In this document: one piece after another, positions 35,020 through 48,321 of the stretch
Layout of the letters: each line of letters starts with the position of its first letter
Numbering within the stretch: the first letter of the stretch is position 1
Assembly: GCA_021521415.1 (NCBI GenBank)
Contig: JAIQDT010005792.1
Span: 62,001 to 126,000, forward strand
DNA length: 64,000 bases
Direction of reading: 5' to 3'
Source: Bidens hawaiensis
Lineage: Eukaryota > Streptophyta > Magnoliopsida > Asterales > Asteraceae
The notes under the pieces: model-generated
What the model saw: the letters and a program-made list of their open reading frames with translations, nothing else
Databases searched by the model: none
What the model was told of the DNA's origin: nothing
Program-made: the position numbers and the translations under genes

Positions 35020-37386
35020 CTCTCATTGTTATTATTCTCTTCATTTTATGCTATCTTCAGTTGTAATTTATGCTTTGAATGTTGTTACTGGTAGTTACTC
35101 ATGGTTTTAATCATGTGCTACCCACGTGATTGTTTTTACCTACCTCCCATCCACTTTGAATTTTCATCGTTGACTTTAGGCTTTCACAATCTAGGACTAG
35201 ACATTAAATATGCCACCTTTGTGGTGGTGAGAGGGTAGAGAGAGAGAGAAAAACCATGGTGGATGAGAAGTGGCTGGGTTGTTTTGGAGAGAGAAAGAAT
35301 AGGTTTTATGGAGATGAGAGATGAGAAGTGGTGGCTGCGGAGGTTGCTTGATGGTGGAGGTTTTGTGATGGCTTGATGGTGGAGGTTGTGTGGTGGCTTC
35401 AATAGGAAAAAAAAACAAATTACATCATACACATATCTTTTCATTTCTTCACCCACTATCTCCATATACATCAAACACATATACTACATACATCTTTATT
35501 TTATTTTGTTGCTAATAATCACAACTTTCAAAAAACTTTGAATTTGTTAATATCAAATCATTGCTTAATTATTAATATTTGTTTTTTTTAACAATTAAAT
35601 TTAATTCTTACATTATATGCTTTTAACCTATTACCATTTATTTCACATCTTAACCACTTTACCACCTCATCAAATTAGAAAATACCAATTAATATTTATT
35701 ATTGTTAATTAAATTATTTATTATATCACTTTTATTACAAGTATACAAAATTTATAAACCACTTACTCTTTTTTATGTCAATAGGGTTGTGATATATTGA
35801 TAAAGACAAAACCTTTAAAACACCTGGGTTTGGGAGAGACTTGTCTTGGGTTCAAGTTCTATAAAACAACAAATAATTAAAAGAAGTTCAATGCCAAAAA
35901 AAAACATACTCTTTTTTATTACAAATTCTTACTTTTTATAGAAGTTTACAAATTTTGAAGTTTTTTATTTGGCAAATGATTCCAAATTATATACCCAATA
36001 TTTATAAATTAGTTTTCATAACAATAAAAAAAATAGTTTAAAACTTATTTTTGTTTTTTAGATTAATATCACATAGAAATTTTTATTTTACGTTTCACAA
36101 GCAAATTGACACATCCAACGTGTGTCTGCGATTTAATATTTTTACATATGCTTTTAGTACGGTTTAACAGTTCCACCGCAACGCATGGTGGTAAATGCCA
36201 GTTTCAAGCTATAAACAAAACAATTATAGTATTGTGCCTCATCTAATTTGGCTCATGTAGAAAAGACAAAAGTTTGTCTCCGTACATACAAATATACAAT
36301 CAATGTTTGGCTCATGTAGAAAAGACAAAAGTTTGTCTCCGTACATACAAATATACAATCAATGTTTGACAAACAAGGGCCTTTTAACTTACCCAGTTGT
36401 GTTAAAAAAATGGTCTAACTGATTGTACAGCTTTTTTCATCCTCCTCCTCCCATCCCCTGTAGAGACTCTCTAATCCATCAGCCTAGGTATCATAATCTT
36501 CCTTCCTTGGGGAGACTAATTTGCCTAAACCTTTGCACAGATGCCTTTTCTATCGACCAACCATAATGATTGTGGACCAACATTTACTTAAGTTATTCCC
36601 AATTGTATTTTTTTGTTTATTATAACTTATTAGTGTTATATGTGCATGTTATCATTTTGAAGGTTATATACTCTTCATAATCTCATAATCTTTCTTTTTC
36701 AGGTAATTTTCATATATGTTTAATAATTTTCAGAAATTAAAGCTATATTATTATTATTATTCATTCTACTCCTATTATTTTACTCTTGCTCATATGGTGT
36801 TTGACGGAATGCTTAAAGCTAATTTTTACATAATAGTGGGAGACAGGTCGGTGTTGTATTAGGTTTATAGTCACGAAAACGTATATTGAATGCCTCTACC
36901 GAACCAAAAAACGAACTGGACAAGCATATTTACGCGTTAATTCATTAGTTTTTTCCCGTTGATCATCTCTAAGATTGTTAATGGTTATGAATTCTAATAT
37001 AAATAGTCAAATTGATTGTTTTGTTTGTGCATATGAGGTGTTCGATGAAATGCCTATAGGGTTTTTAAATGTCGTGTGAATTTGTTGCTATGAACTTTGG
37101 TAATAATCATTAACAAGAGTACATTGATTCTTATAGGAAATGCTTTGTTCATAAACTTCAAAATAAATTATATAAATAGTCTTTGGATTTCTTTACTAAA
37201 TTCTATAGATTATACAGAAAATATGTGCACAGAAACAAAGAAAATTAATCAAATATATTAACATCAGTGATGTATTATTGTATGCGTTTATAGTTTGTTT
37301 TTTACTGTGTTTCTAAATGATAGATGTCGTTTTGTAACAGATTTTCGACGTTCTTGGTTTTATACGCCGTGTGGTTATGGTAGAAG
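35020..37386. other. AT-rich intergenic, 5' flank of the Helitron
   Basis: No gene. 35200-35400 is GA/CT-asymmetric with a duplicated GGTGGAGGTTTTGTG-like unit (35352-35395). A segment near 35790-35870 ends in GGGTTCAAGTTC and resembles a pol III B box, possibly a SINE relic. 36247-36364 is a perfect tandem duplication. The 5' TC end of the Helitron must lie here or further left but was not identified. Confidence 0.45.
36247..36364. repeat. Perfect 59-bp tandem duplication
   Basis: The unit starting TTTGGCTCATGTAGAAAAG occurs at 36247-36305 and again without change at 36306-36364. Identity suggests a recent event, or a sequence-assembly effect. Confidence 0.9.
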
Positions 37387-37629
37387 ATGGTTGCTGCCTT
37401 CGTCATATTAGGTATGTGTTATGCGGTTTTATTTACTAAATTTCTACCCGCATATATAGATATGTTAGTGTTATTTTTTATTATTGAAGTGTCTACTTTT
37501 CTTACCTTGCTTCATCAAGTACACGTTGTTTTTTTATATTTTTGTTTTGCGTTTTCGGCTTTGTTTTGCTTTGTTTATAATATAAGACCCATATCTTGCG
37601 ACCTGAAGTACATCACTCTTATTTTTGCG

Positions 37630-40600
37630 ATGCCACAACGTAAGAGACGACACTCTGACTGTCATACATCGTCCGGTTCTTCATTTACATTGAATTGTAA
37701 TACGATTTGTGAATCATCTAAAGTGGCTGAACGTCGTTCCTCAATTGTTCATAATTCTAATCTCATCTCGCCTATGTATCTTGACCATGGAGATTGTGAC
37801 AAAGTTTGTGGGTTCTGTGGTGCTCTATTTTGGTATGACGAACGTATCTCTTCTTCGACCCGTAACCGTCTCATTTACAACCAATGTTGCAAAGGTGGCC
37901 GTGTTGTCTTACCGCTTCCTAGAAGGCCTTACACCACGATGGTTTCCCTTTTTCAGCAATCCGACTTTATGGCAAATATTAGAGCCTACAACTCTGTTTT
38001 CTCTATGACATCTTTTGGTGCTAAGGTTGACAATACAATCAACCGAGGATCTAGACCGTATGTTTTCAAGATCACCGGCCAGATTCATCATTGGTTGGGG
38101 TCCCTTTGTCCGCCACCTAATGAGAGACCACGTTTTCTGCAAATGTACATTTACGACACCGAGAATGAAATCTCAAACAGGCTTCATGCTCTTACTAATG
38201 AAACTCACTCATCCCTAAATGTTGAAACAGTGACTACATTGTTACGCATATTGGAACATTGAAATGAATTGGTCAAACTATTCCGAATTGATAGAGATCT
38301 CATTTCTTCTGTTGACACCTCGAGCTTTAGTGTATGTCTTTACGGTTCTGAAAGGATACGTTCATATGACCGACCTTCTGCTGGGACTATCGGGGCTATT
38401 ATTTCTGATGGTGATCCCACCTGTCATCAGTATGACATAATTATCCGTGATAAAGATAACAGGCCACAACGGATAAGCAAACTACATCGATTATACATGT
38501 CATTGCAGTATCCGTTAATTTTCCCCTATGGTGATAGCGGTTGGTCACCAAGCTTATGTTTACGTGTACCTGAAGGCTTAAAAGATAAACGGCTGACTGT
38601 AAACATGTATTACAGCTATCTACTCCACGACCGATTAGATTTGTACACCTTACCTTTAAGGGGTGGTCGTCTTACACAACAATTTATAGTTGATGCTTAC
38701 GTGTGTATTGAAGAGAATCGGCTCGACTACATAAGAAACAACCAAAAGCTTTTCCGTACTGAATTTCTACAGGGTATACACGATGCCGTTCAACGTGGTG
38801 ACATTGAAGGTAATGAGGTTGGTAAGCGGACATTCCTACCGTCCTCCTTTACCGGCGGCCCACGTTATATGTACAAACATTATCAAGATGCATTAGCAAT
38901 TTGTAGAGTGTATGGTATTCCTCAATACTTTATCACTTTTACATGCAACGTTAAATGGCCGGAAATTGAAAGATATATGTCAAACTTTCCGTCACTAAAA
39001 CCCCAAGACCGGCCATACATTATTGCCAGGGTCTTCCAAATCAAAGTAAAGTCACTGATCAAGTTTCTTAAAACAACAAGACCTTTTGGTGAAGTCGCGG
39101 CAGGTTAGTTATTGGTTCATTTTGTTGTTTGGTAACATTAGAGATTAAGCATATCACATGTTACCATTAATTTTCTTTTGGGTTCGGCGCAGATGTTTAC
39201 ACAATTGAATTCCAGAAAAGAGGACTTCCACACTGCCACTTGCTTCTTTGGGTCACACCAACAAACAAAATCAAAGTTGCCTCTGAAGTTGACCGTTACA
39301 TATCTGCTGAAATTCCAGACCCATTGGCTGATCCACATTTGTATAAGATTGTTGCAGAACTTATGATACATGGACCATGCGGTTTATTAAAGCCAACTTC
39401 GCCATGTATGTCATCAGGCACGTGCTCCAAAAGCTTCCCCAAACCATGTCAACAACAAACATCGTTTGACAACAAGGGATACGTGCATTACAAACGGAAA
39501 TCAGATGGCTTTACTGTCGTTAAGAATGGTATAACACTCGACAATGGATTCGTTGTTCCATACAATCGTGCTTTGTCTCTACATTTCATGGCTCACATCA
39601 ATGTTGAATATTGTGGTTGGAGCATGCTTATCAAGTACCTCTTCAAGTACATGTCAAAAGGTGCTGATCGTGTTCACTATACAATAACAAAAAACCCTAA
39701 CGCAACCAGTTGCTCAAAAGAGCAAGACCAGTCACGTCTTAACGAAATCCAAAACTTTGGTGATGGTCGTTTTATATGCTCGCACGAGGCATCTTGGAGG
39801 ATCTTCAACGTTTATATTCATGAAATCCATCTGTTCAAACCCTAACGAAATCCATCTGTTCAAACACTTCCTGTTCATTTGCAGAACATGCAAAACGTCA
39901 CCTTTAGAGATAATGACCTTCCGGATAATGTAGCCAACAACGCATTCAACAGACGCACCACGTTAACCGAATGGCTTCGCAACAACGAGTTTGACAGCTC
40001 TGGTCATAATCTAACATACATTGACTATCTTACAGAGTTTTGTTGGGACCAGCGATCAAAATCTTGGCATAGAAAGTCAACGGAAAGAAAACCCTCAATA
40101 GGAAGACTTATTTACGTACACCCAAGCTGTGGTGAAACCTTTTACTTACATATGCTATTAGGTCACCAAAAAGGTTGTCGTTCTTACACATGCATACGAA
40201 CAGTTAATGGCCAAATCTATCCAACATTCCGTGCTGCATGTGAGGTGTTATGCCTGCTAGGCGACGACCGAGAGTGGTCAACTGCAATTGATGAAGCGTC
40301 AAAATGGGCCTCCGCATCAGAATTACGCTCCCTATTCATTCAGATGCTTTTGTACTGTGATATTTCAAACCCAGTTGAACTGTGGAACCACCACTGGCAT
40401 AATATGGCTGACGACGGCTAAAGGACATATGGCGTTGCAAACGAAGACGACTTAAAGCAATATGTCTTATATGAGCTTGAATTGTTACTCCAGTCAAGTC
40501 CTTCATCCAAAACCTTAACAGAATATGGTCTCCCAATGCCAAATGCTGATATGCTACAACGACTACAAAACAAGCTACTGATGGACGAGGAAAACTATGA

Positions 40601-42107
40601 CAGACAAGCATTGGCATCACAACACATAACATCTCATGGTTAACTTAATTCGCAACAAAGGGTGATATATGACCGTGTCATGTCCGCCACATCATCGAAT
40701 CAACAAACGTTATGCTTTGTGTACGGTCATGGTGGAACAGGCAAGACATTCTTATGGACAACAATCATTGCTGCCCTTCGTTCCACAGGTAAAATCGTTT
40801 TAGTTGTCGCCGCCTCTGGTATTGCTTCAGTATTACTTCCTTCAGGAAGGACATCCCACTCTCGGTTTAAAATTCCATTAGACATGACGGATGAATCAAC
40901 TTGCAATATCAAAACGAACACACACCTTGCACAATTGATCAACGAAACAACTGTCATCATATGGGACGAAGCCCCAATGAACGACAGAAAATGCTTTGAA
41001 ACGCTAGATAGGTCACTCAAGGACTTATTCAACAACCCTACTCAACCGTTTGGTGGCAGATCTGTATTGCTCGGTGGTGATTTCCGACAAACCTTACCAA
41101 TAATACCTGGAGCCTCAACGACTACCATAATAGCATCTTCTTTACCGAGATCTTACCTATGGCCGCATTTTAATGTCTACAAACTTACTGAAAACACGCG
41201 GCTTCATAGACCAAACCTTACTACTCAAGAACGAGAGTTGGTCTCTTCTTTTTCATCATGGTTGGTAGCCATTGGTGACGGAATCGTAGGAACCGCAGAC
41301 AACGACGAACCACAAAACACCAAAAAAATTAAAATCCCTGAACAATACTTGATGCCAAACAACGAAAATGCATTAACAAACCTTATCAACTTTATATACG
41401 ACGAACAAACCCTACACAATCCATCAGCGGCAACATTGTCACCCAAGGCCATTGTTTGTCCGAAGAACGCAACCGTCAATGAAGTAAACTCATTAGTACT
41501 TGTCAAAACACCAGGAATTACACAAACATAACTTAGTATTGACTCAATTGTCACGCAACCAGGAGACCGCAACGACAACGAATCCCTCTATCCGGTAGAG
41601 TACCTTAACCTACTTAACCTTAAAAGTTTACCACCACACATTCTTGACCTAAAAGTTGGCGCACCAGTTATACTTATTAGAAACCTAAATCCTCTTGACG
41701 TCTTATGTAACGGCACAAGGCTAATCATCACGCAACTCTTACCGAGAATAATTGAAGTTCGAATAATGACAGGGAAATTCATAGGACGTCGTGTCTACCT
41801 CCCAAGGATAACCTTGATCCACAAGGATAAGGAACTACCATTCGAAATGAAACGAACACACTTCCCGGTAAAGCTCTGTTACGCAATGACGATAAATAAA
41901 AGTCAAGGTCAATCACTAGACAAAATTGGTGTCTACTTACCACAACCAGTATTCGGGCATGGACAACTATATGTGGCATTATCAAGGGCGACCTCACCCG
42001 AATCGTTAAGGATATTAATTGTCCCAGAAGACAAAGATGAGCCTGACGTTACCAAAAACATTGTATATACCGACTTTCTACACAAAATAGACAACACATG
42101 CTCCTAA
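37630..42107 (+). pseudogene. Helitron Rep/helicase (RepHel) transposase, two exons, five nonsense codons
   Basis: Rolling-circle transposase of an autonomous-type Helitron. Exons 37630-39103 and 39193-42107 join in phase across an 89-bp GT-AG intron into 1462 codons. The N-terminal part has a Cys-rich CGFCGALFW segment; the Rep domain has the HUH motif (LPHCH, His505/His507) and the two-Tyr motif YLFKY (640/644); the helicase is PIF1-like with Walker A GHGGTGKT (1003), IIWDEAPM, GGDFRQTLPI, the motif in [12 protein letters not shown], and LYVALSRA near the end. Stops in the same frame: TGA 38260, TAA 39843, 40419, 40641, 41529; the second lies beside a 25-bp direct duplication (39822/39847). 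No catalytic motif is lost. The frame is also open upstream to 37387. Confidence 0.9.
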
Positions 42108-44375
42108 CATCACTCTTACATTATTCTGCATCATACATACACTAATTATAGTCATAATCTTCATAAATATACGTCTGTAGCACCGTTATACATTATATAC
42201 TTACACGAGTTTCACTTATGCAGATACCGCAACTGACAAACATACTCACTCTTATATGACCTTACATTCATACTGACTTTTGCCTCTATGCGGATCCCTT
42301 CTTCTATGAGTTCTACTTTCCAAAACGTCTAAGAAATCAACAGAGTTGATGGTTAATGGTAGCTACATAAAAAGAAAATCTGGCCAGATCTGGTTCTTTT
42401 TTGTACCCACGGAGCTTTACACTGAACACCAAACTCTTTCTAATTGAGACTGCAAAAATAAAGATTTCTTATAAAGCATATAGACACGCTGACGTTAGGA
42501 TCGACCAGATGCGTTTGGACGACAATGTATTGCTGGGAAATGAAATCTGTAAGTATTTTAGGCAATTTTAGGGTGCATTGTAATCGTCTAAGTGTGAGTT
42601 ATAGTTACAGATTTTAAAGTCATTTATACTCTTTGACAGCATTCGATTGAGGCTTTGGTTCACAAAGACGCTCATTGTTTTTTAGTGATAAAAGCTTTGA
42701 AAATATATAAAGTTTAAAGGACGACACGAGCTTGCTGATTCTCCCGTTCTTACTGAGGTATAACATAACACATAGATCATACATCATTTTTGACTGCTAT
42801 ATATGATCTAATTTCTGTAAAATGAAACGCAGCAACAACATTAATGGTTACACTTACGAAGATAACTAGGCAACCACACCTCCAAGAGTCATCCAAGGTA
42901 ACACTAATTTGTCAAACAAAATTAAAACCTTGGTTTGGAATTCGTCTGGGAAAAAAATTTTGACATGGTCAAGATTTCAATTGCAGGTCGTGAGTTAGAG
43001 CTAACTATCATATGGTACGTTCTTTGAAATCAATAAATACAATGAATGTGTAGTTGTGGTGCTAATAAAATCGTTTCCATGGAATTGTTTTTTCAAGAAG
43101 TGGATCCATGGTTGATAACATTAATTTTGGTCAACTGCCCTCTTAATAATTTGCAGGCCATGAAAGGCTATAAGCATCTTAGAAATTTCGTTAATTGCTT
43201 GCAGGAATTATTTTTGTGTCCATCTAAAAGGTTTGATGTTAAAAAGGTCATCTAAAGATCTTGACCAAGCATTATCTATGATACAAGATTTTGATGTCAA
43301 CCTCCAGTAACACAGTAACACGGATGTGGTTGGCAATGTAAACACAACACTTTTCTTTATTCAGGTAATAAATTAAATATGTTACTTATGTAGGTTGAAA
43401 TTTGGATTGTTTTGACTCTTGATTTTTGATAGGATTTGGAGAACCATCAAGCAACAACAAAGCTTCACACTTTCTGATTGTCACTAAAAACTTTGTGGTC
43501 CATTCCTTCATATATCAGCAAAAGTGATCTCTAATACAGGCATGGAAATAACTTATGGTGCTTTTTGGGTATTAGACTTTTTTATTGTGTTTTTTTTTGT
43601 CTTTACATACATATGGTTATAAAAGTTGTCTGAACCGAATATAGTGTTTACATTGCCTTAAATGCTTTGACATTCTACTGATTAGATATGTATATAGGCT
43701 GCCTCTCATTTGATCAATTTTATAGATTTCTAATGTTTACTTTCTATATATTGGTGGCTGGCTATTAATGTATTGTTTCTGAAACTATTTTCTACCCCTC
43801 ATCTAAGGCACGTCATCTAAACAACACACGTTTACTTACTCTTAATCGTAATCTAAATCCCGCCACTAGTTATAAATATAATCCAAAAGTTAATCAACAA
43901 ACAACTTGTTGGTTCGTACTGCTTTTTAAATCATTGGATTGAAGCTTGGATGGCAGCAATGACTCATAGTAGGTTAACTGGAATAATCATTTCAACTTTC
44001 AGTCACTAGGTTAAATGTTTTACTTATAATCGCAGCGTCAAAGATTAATTTTATAAAATATGAACCTCTGATTACCAAAATGCTCTTGAGCTTAAAAACC
44101 ATTTGCTGGTTTAAACCGATATTTTAATAAATAAATAAAACAACCGGTGGTTTGAAGTTCAAACTGACTTTTCAATGTTATTTGGTTCAAATTAACAGCT
44201 TCCTATACGAAATCCGATATAGCCAGTTCAATGGGCCGGTTCATATCGGTTTTAAATCATTGCATTCGATTGACCATCAATGCGTCTACAGACTCGTAAG
44301 TAAAAAAGCTAAAATTAATGTTTTTAAAACTATACATGTTATGGAATTGAAACCAACTTCAATGTAAAAAAATAT
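42108..44375. other. Helitron 3' flank and intergenic
   Basis: No further gene. AATCCCGCCACTAG followed by T at 43856-43870 is a possible but weak Helitron 3' terminus, because no hairpin precedes it. I could not identify an RPA-like second Helitron gene. Confidence 0.35.
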
Positions 44376-44382
44376 GAAGCAA

Positions 44383-44928
44383 TAGGATCAGGATCATGAG
44401 AACTTTTTTGAAATTGAGAACCATGAGAACCATTTTGGACCACAAAAAACCTAAAAATAACAAAAATCATAAAATAAAAAAAACACAAAAATAAAAAAGT
44501 AAAAAAACCAAAATTCTTATTTTAACATCCGGGTTCATAAAAAAAATAAAAAAAATAAAAAAAAAACTCGGTTTAGCCAAATTATATACACATATGTATA
44601 ATATATACATATATGTACATTTACATGATTTTTTTATACACATGTGTATAATTTAAGATAAATGACACTGTACATATGCGTATATTACGTAACTAAAGAT
44701 TAAATAAAATTATACATATGTGTATAATACGGCGTTTTTTTTTAATTTTTTATATTTTTTTAATGAAACCAAAATGAAATATAAGAATTTTGGTTTTTTT
44801 ACTTTTTTTAAACTTTTGTTATTTTTTGTTTTATGATTTTTTTTAATTTTTTTCAAAGATGTTTTTAGTGGTTCAAAATGGTTCTCAAAGTTCTCAAGTT
44901 GCAAAGGGTTCTCTTAGGATCCTTACCC
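44383..44928. mobile_element. MITE with 7-bp target duplication GAAGCAA
   Basis: Inverted ends TAGGATCAGGATCATGAGAAC-like (44383) and, inverted, GGGTAAGGATCCTAAGAGAAC (to 44928), with similarity running about 60 bp inward through GAGAACCATTTTG(A/G)ACCAC. The flanks are GAAGCAA at 44376-44382 and 44929-44935. Length 546 bp. The interior is A/T homopolymer-rich and contains repeated ACACATATGTATAAT palindromes. It could be hAT-like if the duplication is 8 bp with one mismatch. Confidence 0.6.
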
Positions 44929-45151
44929 GAAGCAAGTAATAAACGATTAACATTTTGCATACAGTAGTAAATTAATCAGCTATGAATATAGAATGAGACA
45001 AATTTCAGAATTCATTAAAAGGTTTTAGAGAGCTCAAAAGACACTGCTAATACTTTATATAATCAAATATGAAACTGAGAAATGATTCAAGTCTCAAGTC
45101 TCAACTAATTTAGTACAACTTATAAATAAAAAAAGAACAATAAAGCCTCAC

Positions 45152-45771
45152 TTAAAGTGCGGTATTTGACTCAGGTGCATTTGACTTCATGTAAATTGGA
45201 TGAAGCACATGACCGTCTTTGGGTTCAACATGGACCCACTTGCGCCCACTTAGCTTGTGGTGCTCAAACTTGACCCGCCCTTCTTTCAAAGCATAGAGCG
45301 TGTGATCTTTACCTATTCCAACGTAATCTCCTGGATGGAAACGAGTGCCTCGTTGTCTTACAATGATATTTCCAGGTATCACTTTCTGTAACATCAGCGT
45401 GTGACTATAATATGTTAAATATTGCCAAAAAGAAAACTATGTTTAGATCATGTTGGAAAACAGGGTTTAAACAAACGAGTCTCACCTCGCCACCAAACTT
45501 CTTCACGCCAAGAAACTTGGGTTTTGAGTCCCGTCCGTTTTTGGTGGACCCCGCAGTTTTCTTGGTGGCCCAGCGTCTGAACACCATGCTTAATCCTTCT
45601 CCAGACGCATCTATGATTTAATAAAAAAAATGAAGTACTAGAAGTGCTAATAAATAAATGGATAAATAAATGGAAATTGTATTATATACCGCTTGCAGAA
45701 GTGTAGACAGGGATTTTTGTAACCAAGTTACTAACAGTCAATCTCCTACACAATGAAGCTGCAAAATTCAT
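45152..45771 (-). CDS. Mitochondrial large-subunit ribosomal protein bL27m
   Basis: Three exons join in frame to 146 aa: 45771-45690 (82 nt), 45610-45486 (125 nt) and 45385-45152 (234 nt, TAA included), all with GT-AG borders. The protein begins [20 protein letters not shown], an Arg/Ser-bearing, acid-free leader typical of mitochondrial import; the L27 core starts [18 protein letters not shown] and continues [11 protein letters not shown], then [17 protein letters not shown] and [15 protein letters not shown]. bL27 sits near the peptidyl-transferase centre of the ribosome. The leader and the C-terminal extension favour the mitochondrial over the plastid form. All junctions are intact, so it is probably functional. 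The 5' UTR appears to be split by a 1.2-kb intron. Confidence 0.9.
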
Positions 45772-45796
45772 TTTCCCCTTTTATGCGGCTTAAAAC

Positions 45797-47090
45797 CTGT
45801 AAAAAAATTAAATTCAAAAAATATGAGATTACCTCCTGATTAGAAATATACAATTTACAAGCATTTTTAAGTTCTAAAAGAACCAAAATATGAGTTAACT
45901 GAGACATTTTATCAAAAAAGTAAACTACAAAGCAACTTACTTTAACTTTAAGTCTTTAACATCTGAACAACAATAATTAATGTGTTTTGCCTAACACCGA
46001 ATTTGCAAGTTGAACTGTGACATACATTCTTCTTAAAGTTATAACTGACCTCCTTATCCATTAACTATAAACAATGGTAATAACTCAGCAATCTAATATA
46101 TGAAGAAATAGAACAAACAAATGACAGCCAAGACATTAAATGTTTAATCAAAGTTTTCGAAAGGTAATTTTAAGCCTGACAGAATGAGCGAGCCAGGTAA
46201 CGAATGAGTCATACCAGGTTCGGCAGAAATGGGCCGTTTTAGAAAAAACTCAATTTTGGTTTGGATCAAAATGGGCTTGAGTTTAAACGGGCCGTTTTAG
46301 TAAAAGATATCAAATGAGTCGAAATAACAACCATAAACTGTACCTAATAGCTATTGTGCTTGTTGTTTGAATAAGCATATGAACAAAACTTGGTACGTTA
46401 AACAGAAAATAGAAATAATTTGAACGTTACACTTAAAGATGCCTCTTTCAAGTCTGCAGTTCTAAAGAGTATTGAGTGCATAAGCATGTGCTCACTGTGT
46501 TTGTTTTCTAAGGAAAGCAACGGGTTACGGGTCCACACAAAGGAGCAAAAATGCACTAACGCAGTTATGCAGAGTTGATTCAGTTGGGTGCTATGGTATT
46601 TCTATAGAACAGGATTTCTGCACTCAATTTATGTTAAGACTCAAGGGAGTTGTTTGTGATAAATTGAATTCTAACTTTCATTGTTTGATGTTCAAAACAT
46701 CATATATTATTCTATTCTCTCGTCTAAAACACATTTTACCTATTACTGTTTTATAAAAAAGAATACATTTAAATGTTTACACAAGAATATAAGTGCATTC
46801 AAAAGACTTAAAATCTAACCTAGGGCTTGAAATAACCTGTATATATAGAGAGAGAGATCCGGATAGAATAGAAGATATTATTGATTCTTAATTGGACGAT
46901 TGAAGGCTAAAATCGATAATGAGCAGTCATTCAGAGTAGAAACCCTAGGTTGATTTGAAGGAACATAGAAAGATGATAGATAGATATAAAGAGTAACCTT
47001 GATCCGATGATATGCTGGGTGAAGTAGAACCAGTTGGAAGATGAATGTTGTGCTTGTGCGGCCCAAGCCCTAGCGATGAATTGATTCTAG
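45797..47090 (-). promoter_or_regulatory. 5'-UTR intron and leader exon of the bL27m gene
   Basis: An acceptor (TTTTACAG, exon from 45796) lies 25 nt before the ATG. A good partner donor, ATCAAG|GTTACT, lies at 46998/46997, giving a leader intron 45797-46997 and a leader exon from 46998 to roughly 47090. The leader region carries TGGGCC (47060-47065, minus), a site II element, and AAACCCTAG (46940-46948, plus), a telo-box; these often occur together in plant ribosomal-protein gene promoters. The transcription start is inferred. Confidence 0.5.
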
Positions 47091-47099
47091 ACACACACA

Positions 47100-48321
47100 A
47101 TCAGATTTTACTTTCTATCACCTTTCTTTATGCCATTTCACAACCTGGTCCTCCACTTCTTTCAAAGGCTCTAACTGTTTAAAAAACGATAAAACATACC
47201 CTATATGATTCTTTTTTCTTAGGAAATTCCATCTTCTCAATATGAAACTTAAAACCGTCTTACAGTCGTAGTTAAACGATTCGTGTTCACACTTGATACT
47301 TTTGTTAATTGCATCGATTCTATCCTGTTAAACCGGTCAGAAACTAACTGAAAAAACCAACAATTTGGTTTATATTTTTGTTAAAACTCAACTTTTGGTA
47401 CAATTTCAGTTGTGCGTATAATTAACACTAAAAGATAAAAACTAAAAAAACTTAACCGAACTTATGAATTATTCTTCTTTATTTTGAGTTTTACACAAAT
47501 TAGAATAAGTTATTGTACATTTTAGCCAAATGATAGTAATCAAATAATAATAACTAACAAAATAATTTAAGTTAAGCCTAAATTTATTAATCTTGGCCAA
47601 CATTTTTTATCTACCAAAAAATTCCATGGCCAACATTTTTTTTCTACCCAAAATTTCCAAAACTTTAACTGGCTAAGCTAAACCAAAAAACAGAACATAA
47701 ATTTCAAAAACCAAAATTTTGATTTTTGGTTTGGTTTCAACCCAAAACCGAATCGACAGCTGCCCATCCCCTCGCATTGGAAATGTCTTGGATTGTAATT
47801 TGAATTTGTGTGAGGACAAATGCTGTATTTTTGAAGTTTTATGAGGACAAATATTGTATTTTTTTTATATATAATTTGATACCAGATTTGTAGACTAACG
47901 GTGTAAAGTGAGTACGAACAAAATGGCGGAACAGATGAGGTTAGGCAGATCAAAGTTATCATATCGGCAAGTAATGGAGTACAATGGGTCATAGGCTAAT
48001 AAGGCCAGATGAACTGAAGGATAGCCCACTTTAAAATTAGGGAGACCAAAGCCCATCAATTGAATCAAGAGAATAAACCTGCACACTTTTAAAATTGTTC
48101 CAATATTCAACATTCATCATCGACAAGAAGAAAAAATTAAACACTCATTTATTAAATGTTACTTCTAACAGGATGAGTCCAATATCAATAAGCTAAAAGC
48201 TTGTTGTTACTTGCACAATAACTTAAAACAAAGAAGCTCCCAAAGCTTCAATTTAAAACACATTACAGTTTTTTATTACCCGAAAACATAACACAAACAC
48301 AAAACAAACCGACAATATTAA
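47100..48321. other. Spacer between bL27m promoter and CLSY 3' end
   Basis: AT-rich. A direct repeat GGCCAACATTTTTT(A/T)TCTACC occurs at about 47594 and 47629. The last part, about 48240-48321, would be CLSY 3' UTR. Confidence 0.4.

Noticed and set aside
36160..36200. Helitron 3' end suggested by CCACC...GGTGG stem
   Set aside because: No CTRR after the stem; only CCAGT follows.
38262..38268. A gene boundary between two separate Helitron ORFs
   Set aside because: Both sides are in the same frame and form one Rep domain; it is a nonsense codon.
39104..39192. A disabling frameshift in the Helitron gene
   Set aside because: The 89 bp have GT-AG ends and removal restores VYTIEFQKRGLPHCH exactly in phase, so it is an intron.
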